Assembly: GCA_046329435.1 (NCBI GenBank)
Contig: JAXLUR010000008.1
Span: 62,001 to 126,000 of the forward strand
Length of the DNA: 64,000 bases
DNA from: M3007 sp046329435
Lineage (GTDB): Bacteria > Bacteroidota > Bacteroidia > Chitinophagales > Saprospiraceae
Reading direction: 5' to 3'
Position 1 is the first letter of the stretch. Each line of letters begins with the position of its first letter. The notes under the pieces were generated by a model that worked only from the letters and a program-made list of their open reading frames with translations, did not search any database and was not told the origin of the DNA. Positions 8,301 through 16,469 of this stretch are shown here, piece after piece. The translations under genes and the position numbers were made by a program.

Positions 8301-11300
8301 ATTGCCGCCCGATAATTTCTGTACCGTAGGCGACACAATTTCGGTGTGTGTGCCTCTGGTTGCTGATTTTAGTTTCAGTGTCAATTGCCTTTCCCTTTCT
8401 GTTAGCGATCAAAGCACCTATTTGCCGGGCGAAGGGCCGGTGAGCTGGAGTTGGGATTTTGGCGATATGAGTCCTTTGGGCAATACTGCCACTGCAACCC
8501 ACTTGTATTTAACAGGCGGCACCTATACCGTGACTTTGACCGTGGCCAATTCAGATGGCTGTCAGTCGGTCATCAGCCAACAAGTGACGGTAGCCGGCTT
8601 GCCTTCGGCCGCCATTTCTTACAGTCCGCCCGTAATTTGTATAGGGCAGCCCGTTCAATTTAACGGTACCAATACCGGTACTTCGGGCATCATCAGCTGG
8701 AACTGGAATTTCGGCGACGGCTCGGGCAACGGGGCGGAAGACCCTGCCCATTCGTATCTCCTTGCCGGCCCGTACACGGTTATGCTGACGGTGTCCGATG
8801 CCGCAGGTTGCACCTCGATGGTCATGCAAACGCTGAATGTGAATGCTCCGCCGGCTCCCGGCAGCATCAGTTTTTCGCCCGGCTTGAGTATTTGCGCTGG
8901 CGGTACGGTTACGTTGACGGCTCCGGCGGGGGCAAGCTGGTCGTGGACGCCGGCTGCAAATACGCAAACGATTACGGTTTCGAGCGCAGGTACATACAGC
9001 GTCACGGTGACGGACGCCAACGGCTGTACCGCATCGCCCGATTCGGTCGAAGTGGTGGTGTTTCCGGCCCCGCAAGCGCTTGTTACCGGCAACCCCGTCA
9101 TTTGTGATCAGGGGTGTACCACGCTGACTGCCCCCGGCGGTTTTGGTTATACCTATCAATGGCTCGATGCGGGGCTGAATCCGCTCCCCGGCGAGGTGTC
9201 GCAGTCGATCACGGTGTGCGATTTTTCACTTCTGCCCGGCGGTTACGCGGTTTCGGTGACGGATGCCAACGGCTGCACGGCGGTGTCGCCGGTTGTAGTG
9301 GTTTCGGTCAAAGCTTCGCCGGTATTTTCACTGAACGTAAGTCCGGTGCCGGCTTGTGCCGGCGATCCTGTGACCCTGACGGTGGCGCCCACTCAACCCA
9401 ATGTCGTTTACACCTGGAATACCGGCGAAACCGGCGCCAGCATAACGGTTATTCAGGCGGGCACCTGGACGGTGGTCGGTACCGATACCTTAAGCGGTTG
9501 TTCACACAGTGCTTCAGCCATTGTGAATCCACTGCCCGACCTATGCATCGTGCCCGTCGGTTGTTACAAAGCTTGTGACCCCGACACGATTTGCGGCCCC
9601 GACGGACTGACGGCTTACCAATGGAACCTGAACGGAACGCCCATTCCCGGCGCGACGAATCAATGCCTCATTGTGACGGCCAGCGGCACTTATACGCTGA
9701 CGGGTACGAATGAATTTGGCTGTACGGCAACTTCCGATTCGCTCATGCTGATGGTCATGGATTGCGGTTGTATGGGCCTGACCGTTTCCGCGGAGCCTTC
9801 TGAAACGGATTCCTGTTGCTGGACCATCAGTTACAACAACCCGATGAACAACCTGTACGGCGTCATGATCCATACCGACGACGCCCAGTTTGTCATCGAT
9901 CCCGGCTCGATCTCGGCCTCCCTGAAACCCGTCACCCAGGGCCTGAATTTTATTGGCCTGACCAACAGTCAGGGAATGCCCTTGCCCGATCCCTTGCCGA
10001 CAGGGGCTTTGGCAGATTTTATCACGATCTGCCTGAGCGATGTGCAGCAATACCCGCAACAAATCGTGTTCGACTGGTACGACTTTAATTACGACGTCGT
10101 CTGCTCGGATACCCTGCTTTTCGATTGCCCGGTCGAACCCGATTGCCTGTATGCTAAAGGCGATACGATTTATTGCGGCGACGACGGGGCCGTAAACTAT
10201 ACCGTGACGCTCTGCAATCCGGCCGATGCTGCTTTTAACGTCGGGTATATTGCCCTGCACCCCCTCAGTCCCGCCGGTGTGGTGATGACGCCTGCCAATG
10301 TTTTCGTAAGCCCTCCGCTTGGGCCGGGCGAGTGCCGCGATTTTACCTTTACGATTACGGGCCCGAATATTGCCGGGCAAGACCTTTGTTTCGGCCTGAC
10401 GGCGCATGATTTCCTGCCGGGCACCCCCGATACGTCGATGTGTTGCATGCTCGACACCACGTATTGCGTCCCGATCCCCGATTGCGATCCCTGTGACAAT
10501 ATCGGTGTAGAATTTGTCGATCATGTTTCATCTGAAAACGGCGGGGATTGCTGCGCTTTCATCGGACTGTACAACAATTTCGCCGCCAACTATTTTGACG
10601 GAATCGATCTGTGTATTGTCGGCTCCGGCACCACCATGACCCTGACGAACCCCTTTGGCTCCGGCTGGGCAACGGCCAGTTACAGCCCGACGATGATTTC
10701 GCTCGACGTGATTCCTCCTTTGGGGCTCAGTTTGCCGCTCGGGCCGATACAATTGCCCATGTTGTGTTTCCAGACTCAGCAGGCGCCGCCCCAGAAACTG
10801 GAAATCAAATGGATGCGCGGCGACAGTATCGTTTGCCGCGACACCGTGCTGTTGTCTTGCGAACCGCCTTGCGGGTACATTTCCAATGACAGCCTGCTCT
10901 GCAGCGACACGGGCGGCTGGATCTATTACGGGGTGTTGCACAATACCTCGGACTACACCATGGGCGAAGCGCAGATCGTATTCCCGACCCTGGGTTATTT
11001 CCAGACGGTGGCTCTGCCGCCTTTGCTGCCGGGCGGAACCTATGGGTTCAGTATTCCGCTGAATATCGGCGCCATGGCCGGCGACACCCTGTGTTTTACC
11101 GTGGCGCTGCACCAATTGAACGACGACAGCCTGCACATCAACTGTTGCAACTTCCATGATTGCCTGGTGCTGCCGGATTGCGCCTCGCCTCTGTGTATTT
11201 GCGATGAAACCTTCTGGGCACAGCAGTCCAACGGTTACAAATACACTGGTTCGTTGACTACCCCGTTCGAGGTCGGGTTCGTACCGGCTGCCTGGCTGAA

Positions 11301-11757
11301 TGCCTGCGATCGCGTCATTTGGGCCTGGGGCGACACCTCCCTGCCCGATACCACGGCCGGAAGCGCCGGCTTGTCGCACCATTTCCCCGGAGAGGGGTCG
11401 TACGACGTGTGCATGAGCGTGGTCAGGCTGGGTCAGGAAGGAGAGGAGTGCCGTTTCGAAGTGTGCAACGAGGTCAAAATCAATGCCTATGAGCTCGATC
11501 CGACCGACCCGGGCATGGAGTTTACGATCTATCCCAACCCCTCCGACGGGGTGTTTTACGTCAGCTGGCCGGGGGCATGGCAATACCCGGTCAGGATACA
11601 GGTTTTTGACCTGTTCGGCAGGCGGGTGCTGGCTATCGACACGGAGGAGGGCGCCTCGGGGGCGCTGATCGAACCAGGGCGAATCGCCGGCGGCGTGTAT
11701 GTGGTCGAACTGGAATCGAACGGACAGCGCTGGATACGGCGGGTGATGCAATTGTGA
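5368..11757 (+). CDS. Very large secreted PKD-domain adhesin-like protein with T9SS sorting domain
   Basis: The 2129-aa protein has a Sec signal peptide (about residues 1-27, ending GTAQ). Two starts are possible, 5368 and 5377 (Met4); the second gives a more ordinary signal peptide. The body is a string of immunoglobulin-like modules. Four clear PKD domains have WDFGDGN or close variants, near residues 245, 940, 1029 and 1113. Several PKD-like blocks carry WSVAGGT- or WTVSGGT-type motifs, and further modules repeat T.TDANGCTA. Residues about 1470-2040 form Cys-rich repeats. The C-terminus (from about 2050, FTIYPNPSDGVFYVSW ... GGVYVVEL) is a type A T9SS sorting domain, so the protein should be exported and attached to or released from the cell surface. 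A role in adhesion or matrix is likely but unproven. It has its own promoter and terminator. Confidence 0.88.
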   Translation: MALMKTFFTLLCISAATLIYPLCGTAQNFVAVDDSLCIYEDELSTFHYNVLDNDIVPDSIFIVPMGQSSCFFLSETGDILVSPAAENCCDVPHKFKYRIANCDSGPQCMALVTIMVKCRKPDCALVNLADLPDDGAGTPAAPCISSCEHATATYYVPYAPGATYSWSVAGGTYVAGGNPAEIIVSWGAAGPGLISLSINGGAPLLFCVDILPAPVAGFTMSDATPCLNSTVSFLDNSVGASSYFWDFGDGNTSTMPNPDHQYAAPGNYTVCLYVMNSNFNAAGDPLCCCTDTICQDLVVDSLPGPSIYCLSTLCAFDSTKYWTDATGCGTYVWSVLNADGSPATFTGQGNDTICVHWGGGPFGTVSLQVSGCSTPYCTDPVVLTVPIISNTVALAGPPSVCAGATAVYSAPKWISAWYDWTVTGGTILSGDGTHTIVVQWGAGPTGTIHLDYGSDFLQGLPGHDGANCQGDADLTVSIKPEFSVSGAQGPFCTGSQSSFFATSFPSANYNWTITPAAPFSGNGTDNITVTWPAPGAYIIAATPATSGIYCNNTASTQAIVVDVPPADSITGPLEICPDDIATYYAHSAQGNIKYVWTVSGGTPSSFTGNPITVDWNPAGSYSLSVQIMQVGTPFCMSAPLTVPIQSKSLTGPVTITGTGACVNKQENYTASLVQSHPDAVYTWSVSPGTAGSVAGGQGTSAATIQWNNSGGPAVVNVMVKLCNQTLNGSLPVNIGNPMVSITQSGTLCPGQTATLTASAGFSNYDWTPMASGQSIPITSGGNYVVTATDGNGCTAVATFTATASQGPVASISTADPLVLCINPANSAMVNLVAQTGLNYNFAWYCNGGYQSQPPTQPTFKHTNNNVPGTFAYYVVVTDLSTGCTAQSNTITVIQQVCPPPPNPCTPAGSYTLDILTATPQTPNCNVISFDANASNVNSISWDFNDPGGNSNTGVLPDAVHNFSKAGCYLVGVTGLTPALPPDNFCTVGDTISVCVPLVADFSFSVNCLSLSVSDQSTYLPGEGPVSWSWDFGDMSPLGNTATATHLYLTGGTYTVTLTVANSDGCQSVISQQVTVAGLPSAAISYSPPVICIGQPVQFNGTNTGTSGIISWNWNFGDGSGNGAEDPAHSYLLAGPYTVMLTVSDAAGCTSMVMQTLNVNAPPAPGSISFSPGLSICAGGTVTLTAPAGASWSWTPAANTQTITVSSAGTYSVTVTDANGCTASPDSVEVVVFPAPQALVTGNPVICDQGCTTLTAPGGFGYTYQWLDAGLNPLPGEVSQSITVCDFSLLPGGYAVSVTDANGCTAVSPVVVVSVKASPVFSLNVSPVPACAGDPVTLTVAPTQPNVVYTWNTGETGASITVIQAGTWTVVGTDTLSGCSHSASAIVNPLPDLCIVPVGCYKACDPDTICGPDGLTAYQWNLNGTPIPGATNQCLIVTASGTYTLTGTNEFGCTATSDSLMLMVMDCGCMGLTVSAEPSETDSCCWTISYNNPMNNLYGVMIHTDDAQFVIDPGSISASLKPVTQGLNFIGLTNSQGMPLPDPLPTGALADFITICLSDVQQYPQQIVFDWYDFNYDVVCSDTLLFDCPVEPDCLYAKGDTIYCGDDGAVNYTVTLCNPADAAFNVGYIALHPLSPAGVVMTPANVFVSPPLGPGECRDFTFTITGPNIAGQDLCFGLTAHDFLPGTPDTSMCCMLDTTYCVPIPDCDPCDNIGVEFVDHVSSENGGDCCAFIGLYNNFAANYFDGIDLCIVGSGTTMTLTNPFGSGWATASYSPTMISLDVIPPLGLSLPLGPIQLPMLCFQTQQAPPQKLEIKWMRGDSIVCRDTVLLSCEPPCGYISNDSLLCSDTGGWIYYGVLHNTSDYTMGEAQIVFPTLGYFQTVALPPLLPGGTYGFSIPLNIGAMAGDTLCFTVALHQLNDDSLHINCCNFHDCLVLPDCASPLCICDETFWAQQSNGYKYTGSLTTPFEVGFVPAAWLNACDRVIWAWGDTSLPDTTAGSAGLSHHFPGEGSYDVCMSVVRLGQEGEECRFEVCNEVKINAYELDPTDPGMEFTIYPNPSDGVFYVSWPGAWQYPVRIQVFDLFGRRVLAIDTEEGASGALIEPGRIAGGVYVVELESNGQRWIRRVMQL

Positions 11758-11785
11758 AATCGCTTTCTGTTTGATAAAAAACAAA

Positions 11786-11824
11786 CAGCCCCGGGTTTCT
11801 ATCGAAACCCGGGGCTGCCGTTTT
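11786..11824. terminator. Bidirectional intrinsic terminator
   Basis: A 13-bp perfect stem (CAGCCCCGGGTTT with its complement) and a 6-base loop. An A-rich tract lies on the left and GCCGTTTT on the right. It sits between the convergent ends of the PKD gene and the Lrp-type gene and can serve both. Confidence 0.75.
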
Positions 11825-11840
11825 ACAGGAGCGCCTGAAT

Positions 11841-12320
11841 TTACTTTTCGTCGTAGTTGTAAGGGAGAATTTTGGAATCCTTGACGGTCGAAAGCGTCAT
11901 CAGGGTTTTGAGGCGTTCGATTTCCTCGATCTGGCTGAGGGTTTTGAACAGCAGTTGTTCGTAGGTCGGGATATCGCGGCAAACGATTTTCATCAGGAAA
12001 TCGGCTTCGCCGGTGATGATGTAACATTCGGTGATCTCGTCAATTTGCGAGATTTTTTCGAGGAAGTTATTCAGCGCGTTTTCGCGTTTCCATGCCAGCG
12101 ACACCAGAACGAAAGTTTTGACATTCAGGCCCATCATCTGGGGATTGACCTGTGCATGATAGCTTTGAATAATATCGCTTTGCTCGAGTTTCTTGACGCG
12201 CTCGAGGGTGGGGGCAGGAGAGAGGCCGATTTTCTTGGAGAGGTCTAGGTTCGTAATCTTACTGTTCTCTTGCAGGATCTTGAGAATTCTTAGGTCTATT
12301 TTATCGAGTTTTTCCGACAT
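11841..12320 (-). CDS. Lrp/AsnC family transcriptional regulator
   Basis: This 159-aa protein has the standard layout: an N-terminal winged helix-turn-helix (residues 1-60, LDKIDLRILKILQENSKITN then IGLSPAPTLERVKKLE) and a C-terminal RAM/AsnC ligand-binding domain (about 70-150, including ITGEADFLMKIVC). Such proteins bind DNA as octamers and respond to amino acids. The start at 12320 is chosen because Lrp proteins begin close to the LDKIDLRIL motif; the longer frame upstream runs through the promoter. It lies downstream of glutamate dehydrogenase on the same strand but with its own promoter, so amino-acid-responsive control of gdhA is plausible though not shown. Confidence 0.92.
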   Translation of the reverse strand: MSEKLDKIDLRILKILQENSKITNLDLSKKIGLSPAPTLERVKKLEQSDIIQSYHAQVNPQMMGLNVKTFVLVSLAWKRENALNNFLEKISQIDEITECYIITGEADFLMKIVCRDIPTYEQLLFKTLSQIEEIERLKTLMTLSTVKDSKILPYNYDEK

Positions 12321-12365
12321 GGTGGTATAATTTGTAAAATTAAATTCTGGTGTGGAAAATTTCCC

Positions 12366-12396
12366 CAAAGGTAGGGCAAGAAAAAATAATTTGCAA
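12366..12396 (-). promoter_or_regulatory. Promoter of the Lrp/AsnC regulator
   Basis: On the minus strand, TTG (12394-12396), a 20-bp spacer and TACCTTTG (12366-12373) match the Bacteroidota consensus. The start codon is about 45 bp downstream. Confidence 0.6.
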
Positions 12397-12540
12397 GCGA
12401 ACCTCCGGTTGACCTTTGTAAATTTTGTTAATAAAGCGTTTTTATCACTTTGCGGTACAAATTCAATGCCCGGAAAACCCTCAAAACGAAATTTGGCCAA
12501 TAATTATTTGTTAAAAATGGAGAAAACAGGCGAGTCAATG

Positions 12541-12608
12541 AAAAAAGGCCGACCCGGCGCGTGGAAGGCGTAAAAACGCCAAACAATCCACGCCGAATCG
12601 ACCTTTTT
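12541..12608. terminator. Large compound hairpin, terminator of gdhA
   Basis: A long imperfect inverted repeat: AAAAAGGCCGACCCGGCG-type left arm and CGCCGAATCGACCTTTTT right arm, continued by GTGGA/TCCAC. An inner small hairpin (GGCGTAAAAACGCC) sits near the apex. Runs of A and T flank both sides, so it can terminate in both directions. It sits 33 bp past the gdhA stop (minus strand). Confidence 0.65.
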
Positions 12609-12640
12609 GTTGCGACAGACAGACGATCAGTCCGCAGTCA

Positions 12641-14062
12641 TTACGGGAAGATGCCCATCGAGATATAATCGCTGGCGATTTTTTTCAGCGAGCACACGAA
12701 TGCTGCCGTACGCACGTCCTTGATGTCGGGGTGCAGGCGCATGGTTTCGCGGATTTGCTGGTATGCCGTGATCATGGTGTCTTCGAGGCCCGAGTTGACC
12801 AGTTCGATTTCGGTGCCGCCGCGCGTCAGGAAGTCGCGTTCGCGGTCGCCGACGGTTTTGCCGGTCATTTCCTCGATCTTGCGCACCAGGCCATCAAACT
12901 GGTTGTGGTGGAAGCGGTTTTCGAGGCGCCCGAAGCGGTGGTGCGACAGGTTTTTCAGCCATTCGAAGTAGGAAACCGTCACACCGCCAGCGTTGATGTA
13001 GAAGTCGGGGATGATAACGATGCCTTTTTTCAACAGGATCGGGTCGGCGTCGGCCGAAACGGGGCCGTTGGCGGCTTCGGCGATGATTTTCGCCTTGATA
13101 CGGTCGGCATTTTCGGCCGTAATCTGGTTTTCGAGGGCTGCCGGAACCAGAATATCGCATTCCAGTTCGAGGGCTGCCGAGGCGTCGCCAATGTGCTTGG
13201 TGCCGGGAAAACCGATGATGGAGCCTGTTTCCTTGCGGAAAGCCAGCAATTTTTCCACGTCGATGCCGTCGGGGCTGTAGATGGAGCCTTCGCGTTCGGC
13301 TACGCCGATGATTTTCACATCGCCTTCCTGCTGGCTGATGAGGGCCGTGTTGCTGCCCACGTTGCCGAGGCCCTGTACGACCATGGTTTTGCCGGCGATG
13401 CCCGGGGTAAGGCCCAGTTTGCGCATGTCGTCCGGATAGGAGACGGCTTCGCGAAGGCCGTAGTACACCCCGCGGCCGGTTGCTTCGGCGCGGCCACGGA
13501 TACCGTTTTGCGTGACGGGTTTGCCGGTGACGCAACCGATGGAATCGATTTCGCCGTGACGGAATGCCTGATAGGTGTCGAGAATCCAGGCCATTTCACG
13601 CGGGCCGGTGCCATAGTCGGGCGCCGGAACGTCGATGCCCGGGCCGATGAAGTTTTTCTTGATCAGCTCGGTGGTGTAGCGGCGGGTGATGTTCTGGAGT
13701 TGTTCGACGCTGAATTGTGACGGATTGATCTTGATGCCGCCTTTGGCGCCGCCGAAGGGTACATCTACGAGAGCGCATTTGTAGGTCATCAGGGCGGCGA
13801 GTGCCATGACTTCGTCCTGGTCAACGGTTTCAGCATAACGGATGCCGCCTTTTGTCGGCAAACGGTGGTGGCTATGCTGGACGCGGTACGCTTCGATTAC
13901 CTGATAATCGCCATTGACGCGTATCGGAAAGCGAATTTGAAGAACAAGGTTGCAGGCTTTGATCTGTTCGACAAGGCCTTTCGGAATGTCGGTAAAACTG
14001 GCGGCCTTGTCCACGTAGTTTTCTACGCTTTTAAAGAAACTAATTTTTCCACTCATGGTCAT
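12641..14062 (-). CDS. gdhA: Glu/Leu/Phe/Val dehydrogenase, probable glutamate dehydrogenase
   Basis: The 473-aa protein has the family's substrate domain with LPTKGGIRY (Lys71), TYKCALVDVPFGGAKGGI (catalytic Lys107) and PAPDYGTGPREMAWI, then a Rossmann domain with VVQGLGNVGSNTA. It interconverts glutamate and 2-oxoglutarate plus ammonia in the cytoplasm, linking nitrogen and carbon metabolism. The length and KGGIR/GGAKGGI motifs place it with the dimer- or hexamer-forming NAD(P) enzymes; cofactor use cannot be settled by eye. ATG at 14062 and ATG at 14056 are both possible. The N-terminus overlaps the ccmD stop by about 20 bp, so it is transcribed with the ccm genes. Confidence 0.93.
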   Translation of the reverse strand: MTMSGKISFFKSVENYVDKAASFTDIPKGLVEQIKACNLVLQIRFPIRVNGDYQVIEAYRVQHSHHRLPTKGGIRYAETVDQDEVMALAALMTYKCALVDVPFGGAKGGIKINPSQFSVEQLQNITRRYTTELIKKNFIGPGIDVPAPDYGTGPREMAWILDTYQAFRHGEIDSIGCVTGKPVTQNGIRGRAEATGRGVYYGLREAVSYPDDMRKLGLTPGIAGKTMVVQGLGNVGSNTALISQQEGDVKIIGVAEREGSIYSPDGIDVEKLLAFRKETGSIIGFPGTKHIGDASAALELECDILVPAALENQITAENADRIKAKIIAEAANGPVSADADPILLKKGIVIIPDFYINAGGVTVSYFEWLKNLSHHRFGRLENRFHHNQFDGLVRKIEEMTGKTVGDRERDFLTRGGTEIELVNSGLEDTMITAYQQIRETMRLHPDIKDVRTAAFVCSLKKIASDYISMGIFP

Positions 14063-14276
14063 CCTTAGTTTGGTGCTCTAATTTGGTTAGTTTACGCTCA
14101 AGCCGTACCAGGTACCAGACGATGCCGAGAAAAATAACGAGAATGACAGCGACCACTACGTTAATTTTCCCGGTTTCACGCATGAAATCGCGGTTGCCCT
14201 GGGCTAGCGCTGCGGGCAAAGGTAGCAGGCAGAGCAGAATAATTGTAAAAATTTTTTGTGTTGTAAAAAATTTCAT
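14040..14276 (-). CDS. ccmD: CcmD-like small membrane protein
   Basis: The 78-aa protein has a cleavable-looking signal (ending ALAQG, about residue 27), a single transmembrane helix (residues about 38-57, INVVVAVILVIFLGIVWYLV) and a charged tail starting RLERKLTKLE. This is the layout of Bacteroidota CcmD proteins, which hold the CcmABC heme exporter together and help release holo-CcmE during cytochrome c maturation. It lies directly downstream of ccmC. The signal-like N-terminus is longer than proteobacterial CcmD. Its last 23 bp overlap the gdhA start. Confidence 0.72.
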   Translation of the reverse strand: MKFFTTQKIFTIILLCLLPLPAALAQGNRDFMRETGKINVVVAVILVIFLGIVWYLVRLERKLTKLEHQTKDDHEWKN

Positions 14277-14354
14277 CTTTTAAAAAGGGGGAAAAGTTTA
14301 TTTTATTGCTAAATCGACCTTTTTTTATACAAACCCTGCCGCTTCTGCCCGACT

Positions 14355-15416
14355 TCAGTCCAGCCCCTGCGCTTTGTCGAGCAAACGCTGGTAGCGGATG
14401 CGCAGGTTGGCGATCCAGAAACCCAGCAGGGTCCAGCCCAGAATAGCCGGGTAAAACACGGCTCGCATGGTGTTGTCGAGGTCCTGGCTTCCGAAAGCGG
14501 GGCTGCCGGTAGCGCCGGGGTGCAGGCTGGCAAACATGCGCGGCACGATGTACAGCAGGGGCACCAGAGAGGCAAACGCAAATATGTTGTACACGGCGGC
14601 CAGGCGGGCGCCTTTTTCAGGCTCGTCGAACGAACGCCGCAGGATAAAATACGCCAGATAAATCAGCAGGGCTACAGCCGTCATCAATTGTTTGATATCG
14701 TTGCTCCAGGGCTTGCCCCAGGCGTAATTGGCCCAAACCATGCCGGTAAAAAGGCCGAGAAAGCCGAAAAGCAGGCCCGCTTCGGCATAGCCGGCGGCCT
14801 TGCGGTCGTAGTCCGGGTCTTGTTTGCCAAGGTAACGGATGCTGTTCCAGACCGAGGCCATAAACAAAAACATCAGCACGAACCACATGGGTACGTGGTA
14901 ATAGGTGTTGCGAATGCTTTCATAAATGACGTTGCGGTACGGAAAAGAAAAATCCTTGATCACGTGCAGGTTGGCAATGGGCTGGCGCATCCAGGCCGAA
15001 TCGGCAGCGGCTGTGCCGGCGCTCGCCAATGCAGTATCCTGAACGATTTTAAGGGCATTGGGCAAAAGCGATACCCCGTCCGCAGGGTGGTCCACAATGG
15101 CCGTAAGCAGGGTGGAACGCTCGCCTTTGGGCAGGTAGGGCGGCAGCTGGAAAGCGGCTTCCAGTGTGGTGTCGTTGAGCACTTTTACCTGTTGCGCAGC
15201 GATGGCGCGTACAGAGTCGTACTCCAGCCAAACCCGGATCTGGCCGGGTTCCGCTTTGGTGTAAAAAGAATTGTACCCCAGTATTTGCAGGCTGATCGAT
15301 TGCCCGCTGGTGGCAATTTCGGGCGCTACGCGCACAACGCCGGGTTTGAGCGGAATGAGCAGGCCCACGCTAAGAGCGTACAGTACCAGAACGACGGAGA
15401 GGGTTTTCCACCACAT
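14355..15416 (-). CDS. ccmC: Cytochrome c biogenesis protein CcmC/CcsA family (heme handling)
   Basis: The 353-aa integral membrane protein has an N-terminal helix (residues 5-23), a periplasmic domain of about 130 residues, and six further helices. The heme-binding tryptophan-rich loop reads WANYAWGKPWSND (about residues 228-240), the Bacteroidota form of the WWD motif. Conserved His are present in YYHVPMW. CcmC presents heme to CcmE in the periplasm. It lies between ccmB and ccmD, the usual order. The extra periplasmic domain near the N-terminus (residues 25-155) is larger than in E. coli CcmC and is seen in Bacteroidota members. ccmA, ccmE and ccmF are not in the window. Confidence 0.88.
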   Translation of the reverse strand: MWWKTLSVVLVLYALSVGLLIPLKPGVVRVAPEIATSGQSISLQILGYNSFYTKAEPGQIRVWLEYDSVRAIAAQQVKVLNDTTLEAAFQLPPYLPKGERSTLLTAIVDHPADGVSLLPNALKIVQDTALASAGTAAADSAWMRQPIANLHVIKDFSFPYRNVIYESIRNTYYHVPMWFVLMFLFMASVWNSIRYLGKQDPDYDRKAAGYAEAGLLFGFLGLFTGMVWANYAWGKPWSNDIKQLMTAVALLIYLAYFILRRSFDEPEKGARLAAVYNIFAFASLVPLLYIVPRMFASLHPGATGSPAFGSQDLDNTMRAVFYPAILGWTLLGFWIANLRIRYQRLLDKAQGLD

Positions 15417-15565
15417 ATTGCAGAGTTGGCAGTAAGTATTTTAAGGGGGCGAAATTCGGGATTTCGCACCGGTCCGAAGAGTTTTTATTCCTTTAATTGA
15501 CAGTAAATAACACACCCGGGTCACAGTTTCCACAGGATAGAACCATTCTTCCAAACCACCCGAAC

Positions 15566-16231
15566 CTAATCTTTCCAAATGAAAGGGAACAGCACAAACG
15601 TCAGCGTCACGAGAATGGCGTCGATGGCCAGCAGATTGAGGATATCGCGATCATAGGTGGCCAGGGGGGGCATCAGGCCGAGCGCAAATTTGGAAAGGTT
15701 GGTGAGGGTGAGCAGAATAGGCAGGATGACCGGGAAACTCAGAATCGCCATCAGGGTGGCGCTGTTGTTGGCCTTGGCTGCAATGCTGGAAATGAAGGTG
15801 AAGGCGATGGAAAATCCCAGGCTGCCCAGCAACAAGGTGATCCAGAAAAGCCCCGTGTCTTTCACCGGATTGCCCGCCACCACACTGTAAGCGACAAAGG
15901 ACAAGCCGCTCAATACAATGAGTAACAAGGTGTTGTAAATGATTTTGGACAGCAGCAGCATCGACGGCTCGGCCAACTGGTAATAGTACAACTGGCGGGC
16001 CCCGCTTTCCTGAACAAAACTCTTCACCACCGCGTTGATGGAAGCAAACAGTACCACCAGCCAAAACAGTACGTTCCAGATCTTCGGGCTGATGTCGGTT
16101 TTTGCCGAAGCGATGTACACGACGAAGATCATGCTGAACACGTAGAGCACGATGCCGCTGATGGCATAGCGTTGCCGGAATTCCAGCAAAAACTCCTTGC
16201 GCAGCAAAACGATAAAATGATTCCAGTTCAT
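15566..16231 (-). CDS. ccmB: Heme exporter protein CcmB
   Basis: The 221-aa protein has about six transmembrane segments and begins MNWNHFIVLLRKEFLLEFRQ, the amphipathic start seen in CcmB, followed by YVFSMIFVVYI and FVQESGARQLYYYQLA. CcmB is a membrane subunit of the CcmABCD complex that powers heme transfer to CcmE for c-type cytochrome assembly. I take the start at 16231 because the homologous N-terminus begins here and a good promoter box lies 12 bp upstream; the longer frame runs across the promoter region. A 149-bp gap separates it from ccmC. Confidence 0.88.
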   Translation of the reverse strand: MNWNHFIVLLRKEFLLEFRQRYAISGIVLYVFSMIFVVYIASAKTDISPKIWNVLFWLVVLFASINAVVKSFVQESGARQLYYYQLAEPSMLLLSKIIYNTLLLIVLSGLSFVAYSVVAGNPVKDTGLFWITLLLGSLGFSIAFTFISSIAAKANNSATLMAILSFPVILPILLTLTNLSKFALGLMPPLATYDRDILNLLAIDAILVTLTFVLFPFIWKD

Positions 16232-16242
16232 AACGGCAGGGG

Positions 16243-16272
16243 CAAAGGTAGGGCAGGGCAGAGGGCATCCAA
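16243..16272 (-). promoter_or_regulatory. Promoter of the ccmB-ccmC-ccmD(-gdhA) operon
   Basis: On the minus strand, TTG (16270-16272), a 19-bp spacer and TACCTTTG (16243-16250) match the Bacteroidota consensus. The ATG is 12 bp past the box, so the leader is very short. Confidence 0.6.
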
Positions 16273-16391
16273 CCGGCGGCATCAATAAATTTTGCATGCG
16301 CAAATGCTGCGCTGCCGCCGGAAAAAAACTACCTTCGGACACGCAAACCCACAAAGCCGGCATATCGACCCGGATTTTTTTCCAACGAATT

Positions 16392-16399
16392 TATCTTTG
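16392..16399 (+). promoter_or_regulatory. -7 box (TATCTTTG) of accD
   Basis: TATCTTTG fits TAnnTTTG and has a T-rich tract upstream at the -33 distance. It lies about 70 bp before the accD ATG. Confidence 0.45.
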
Positions 16400-16469
16400 C
16401 CCCTCCAAGCTGACGTTGCCTGCTGCATGTTTGCAACGCAGTTCCTTCAAAATCAACAATCTAAACCGC

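Noticed and set aside
5368..11757. Tandem DNA repeats in the PKD gene
   Set aside because: The PKD modules are repeated at the protein level only; their DNA is too diverged to be a DNA repeat or a CRISPR-like array.
10528..12027. A 499-aa minus-strand ORF
   Set aside because: It is antisense to the end of the PKD gene and overlaps the Lrp gene, with Arg/Gln-rich non-protein-like sequence.
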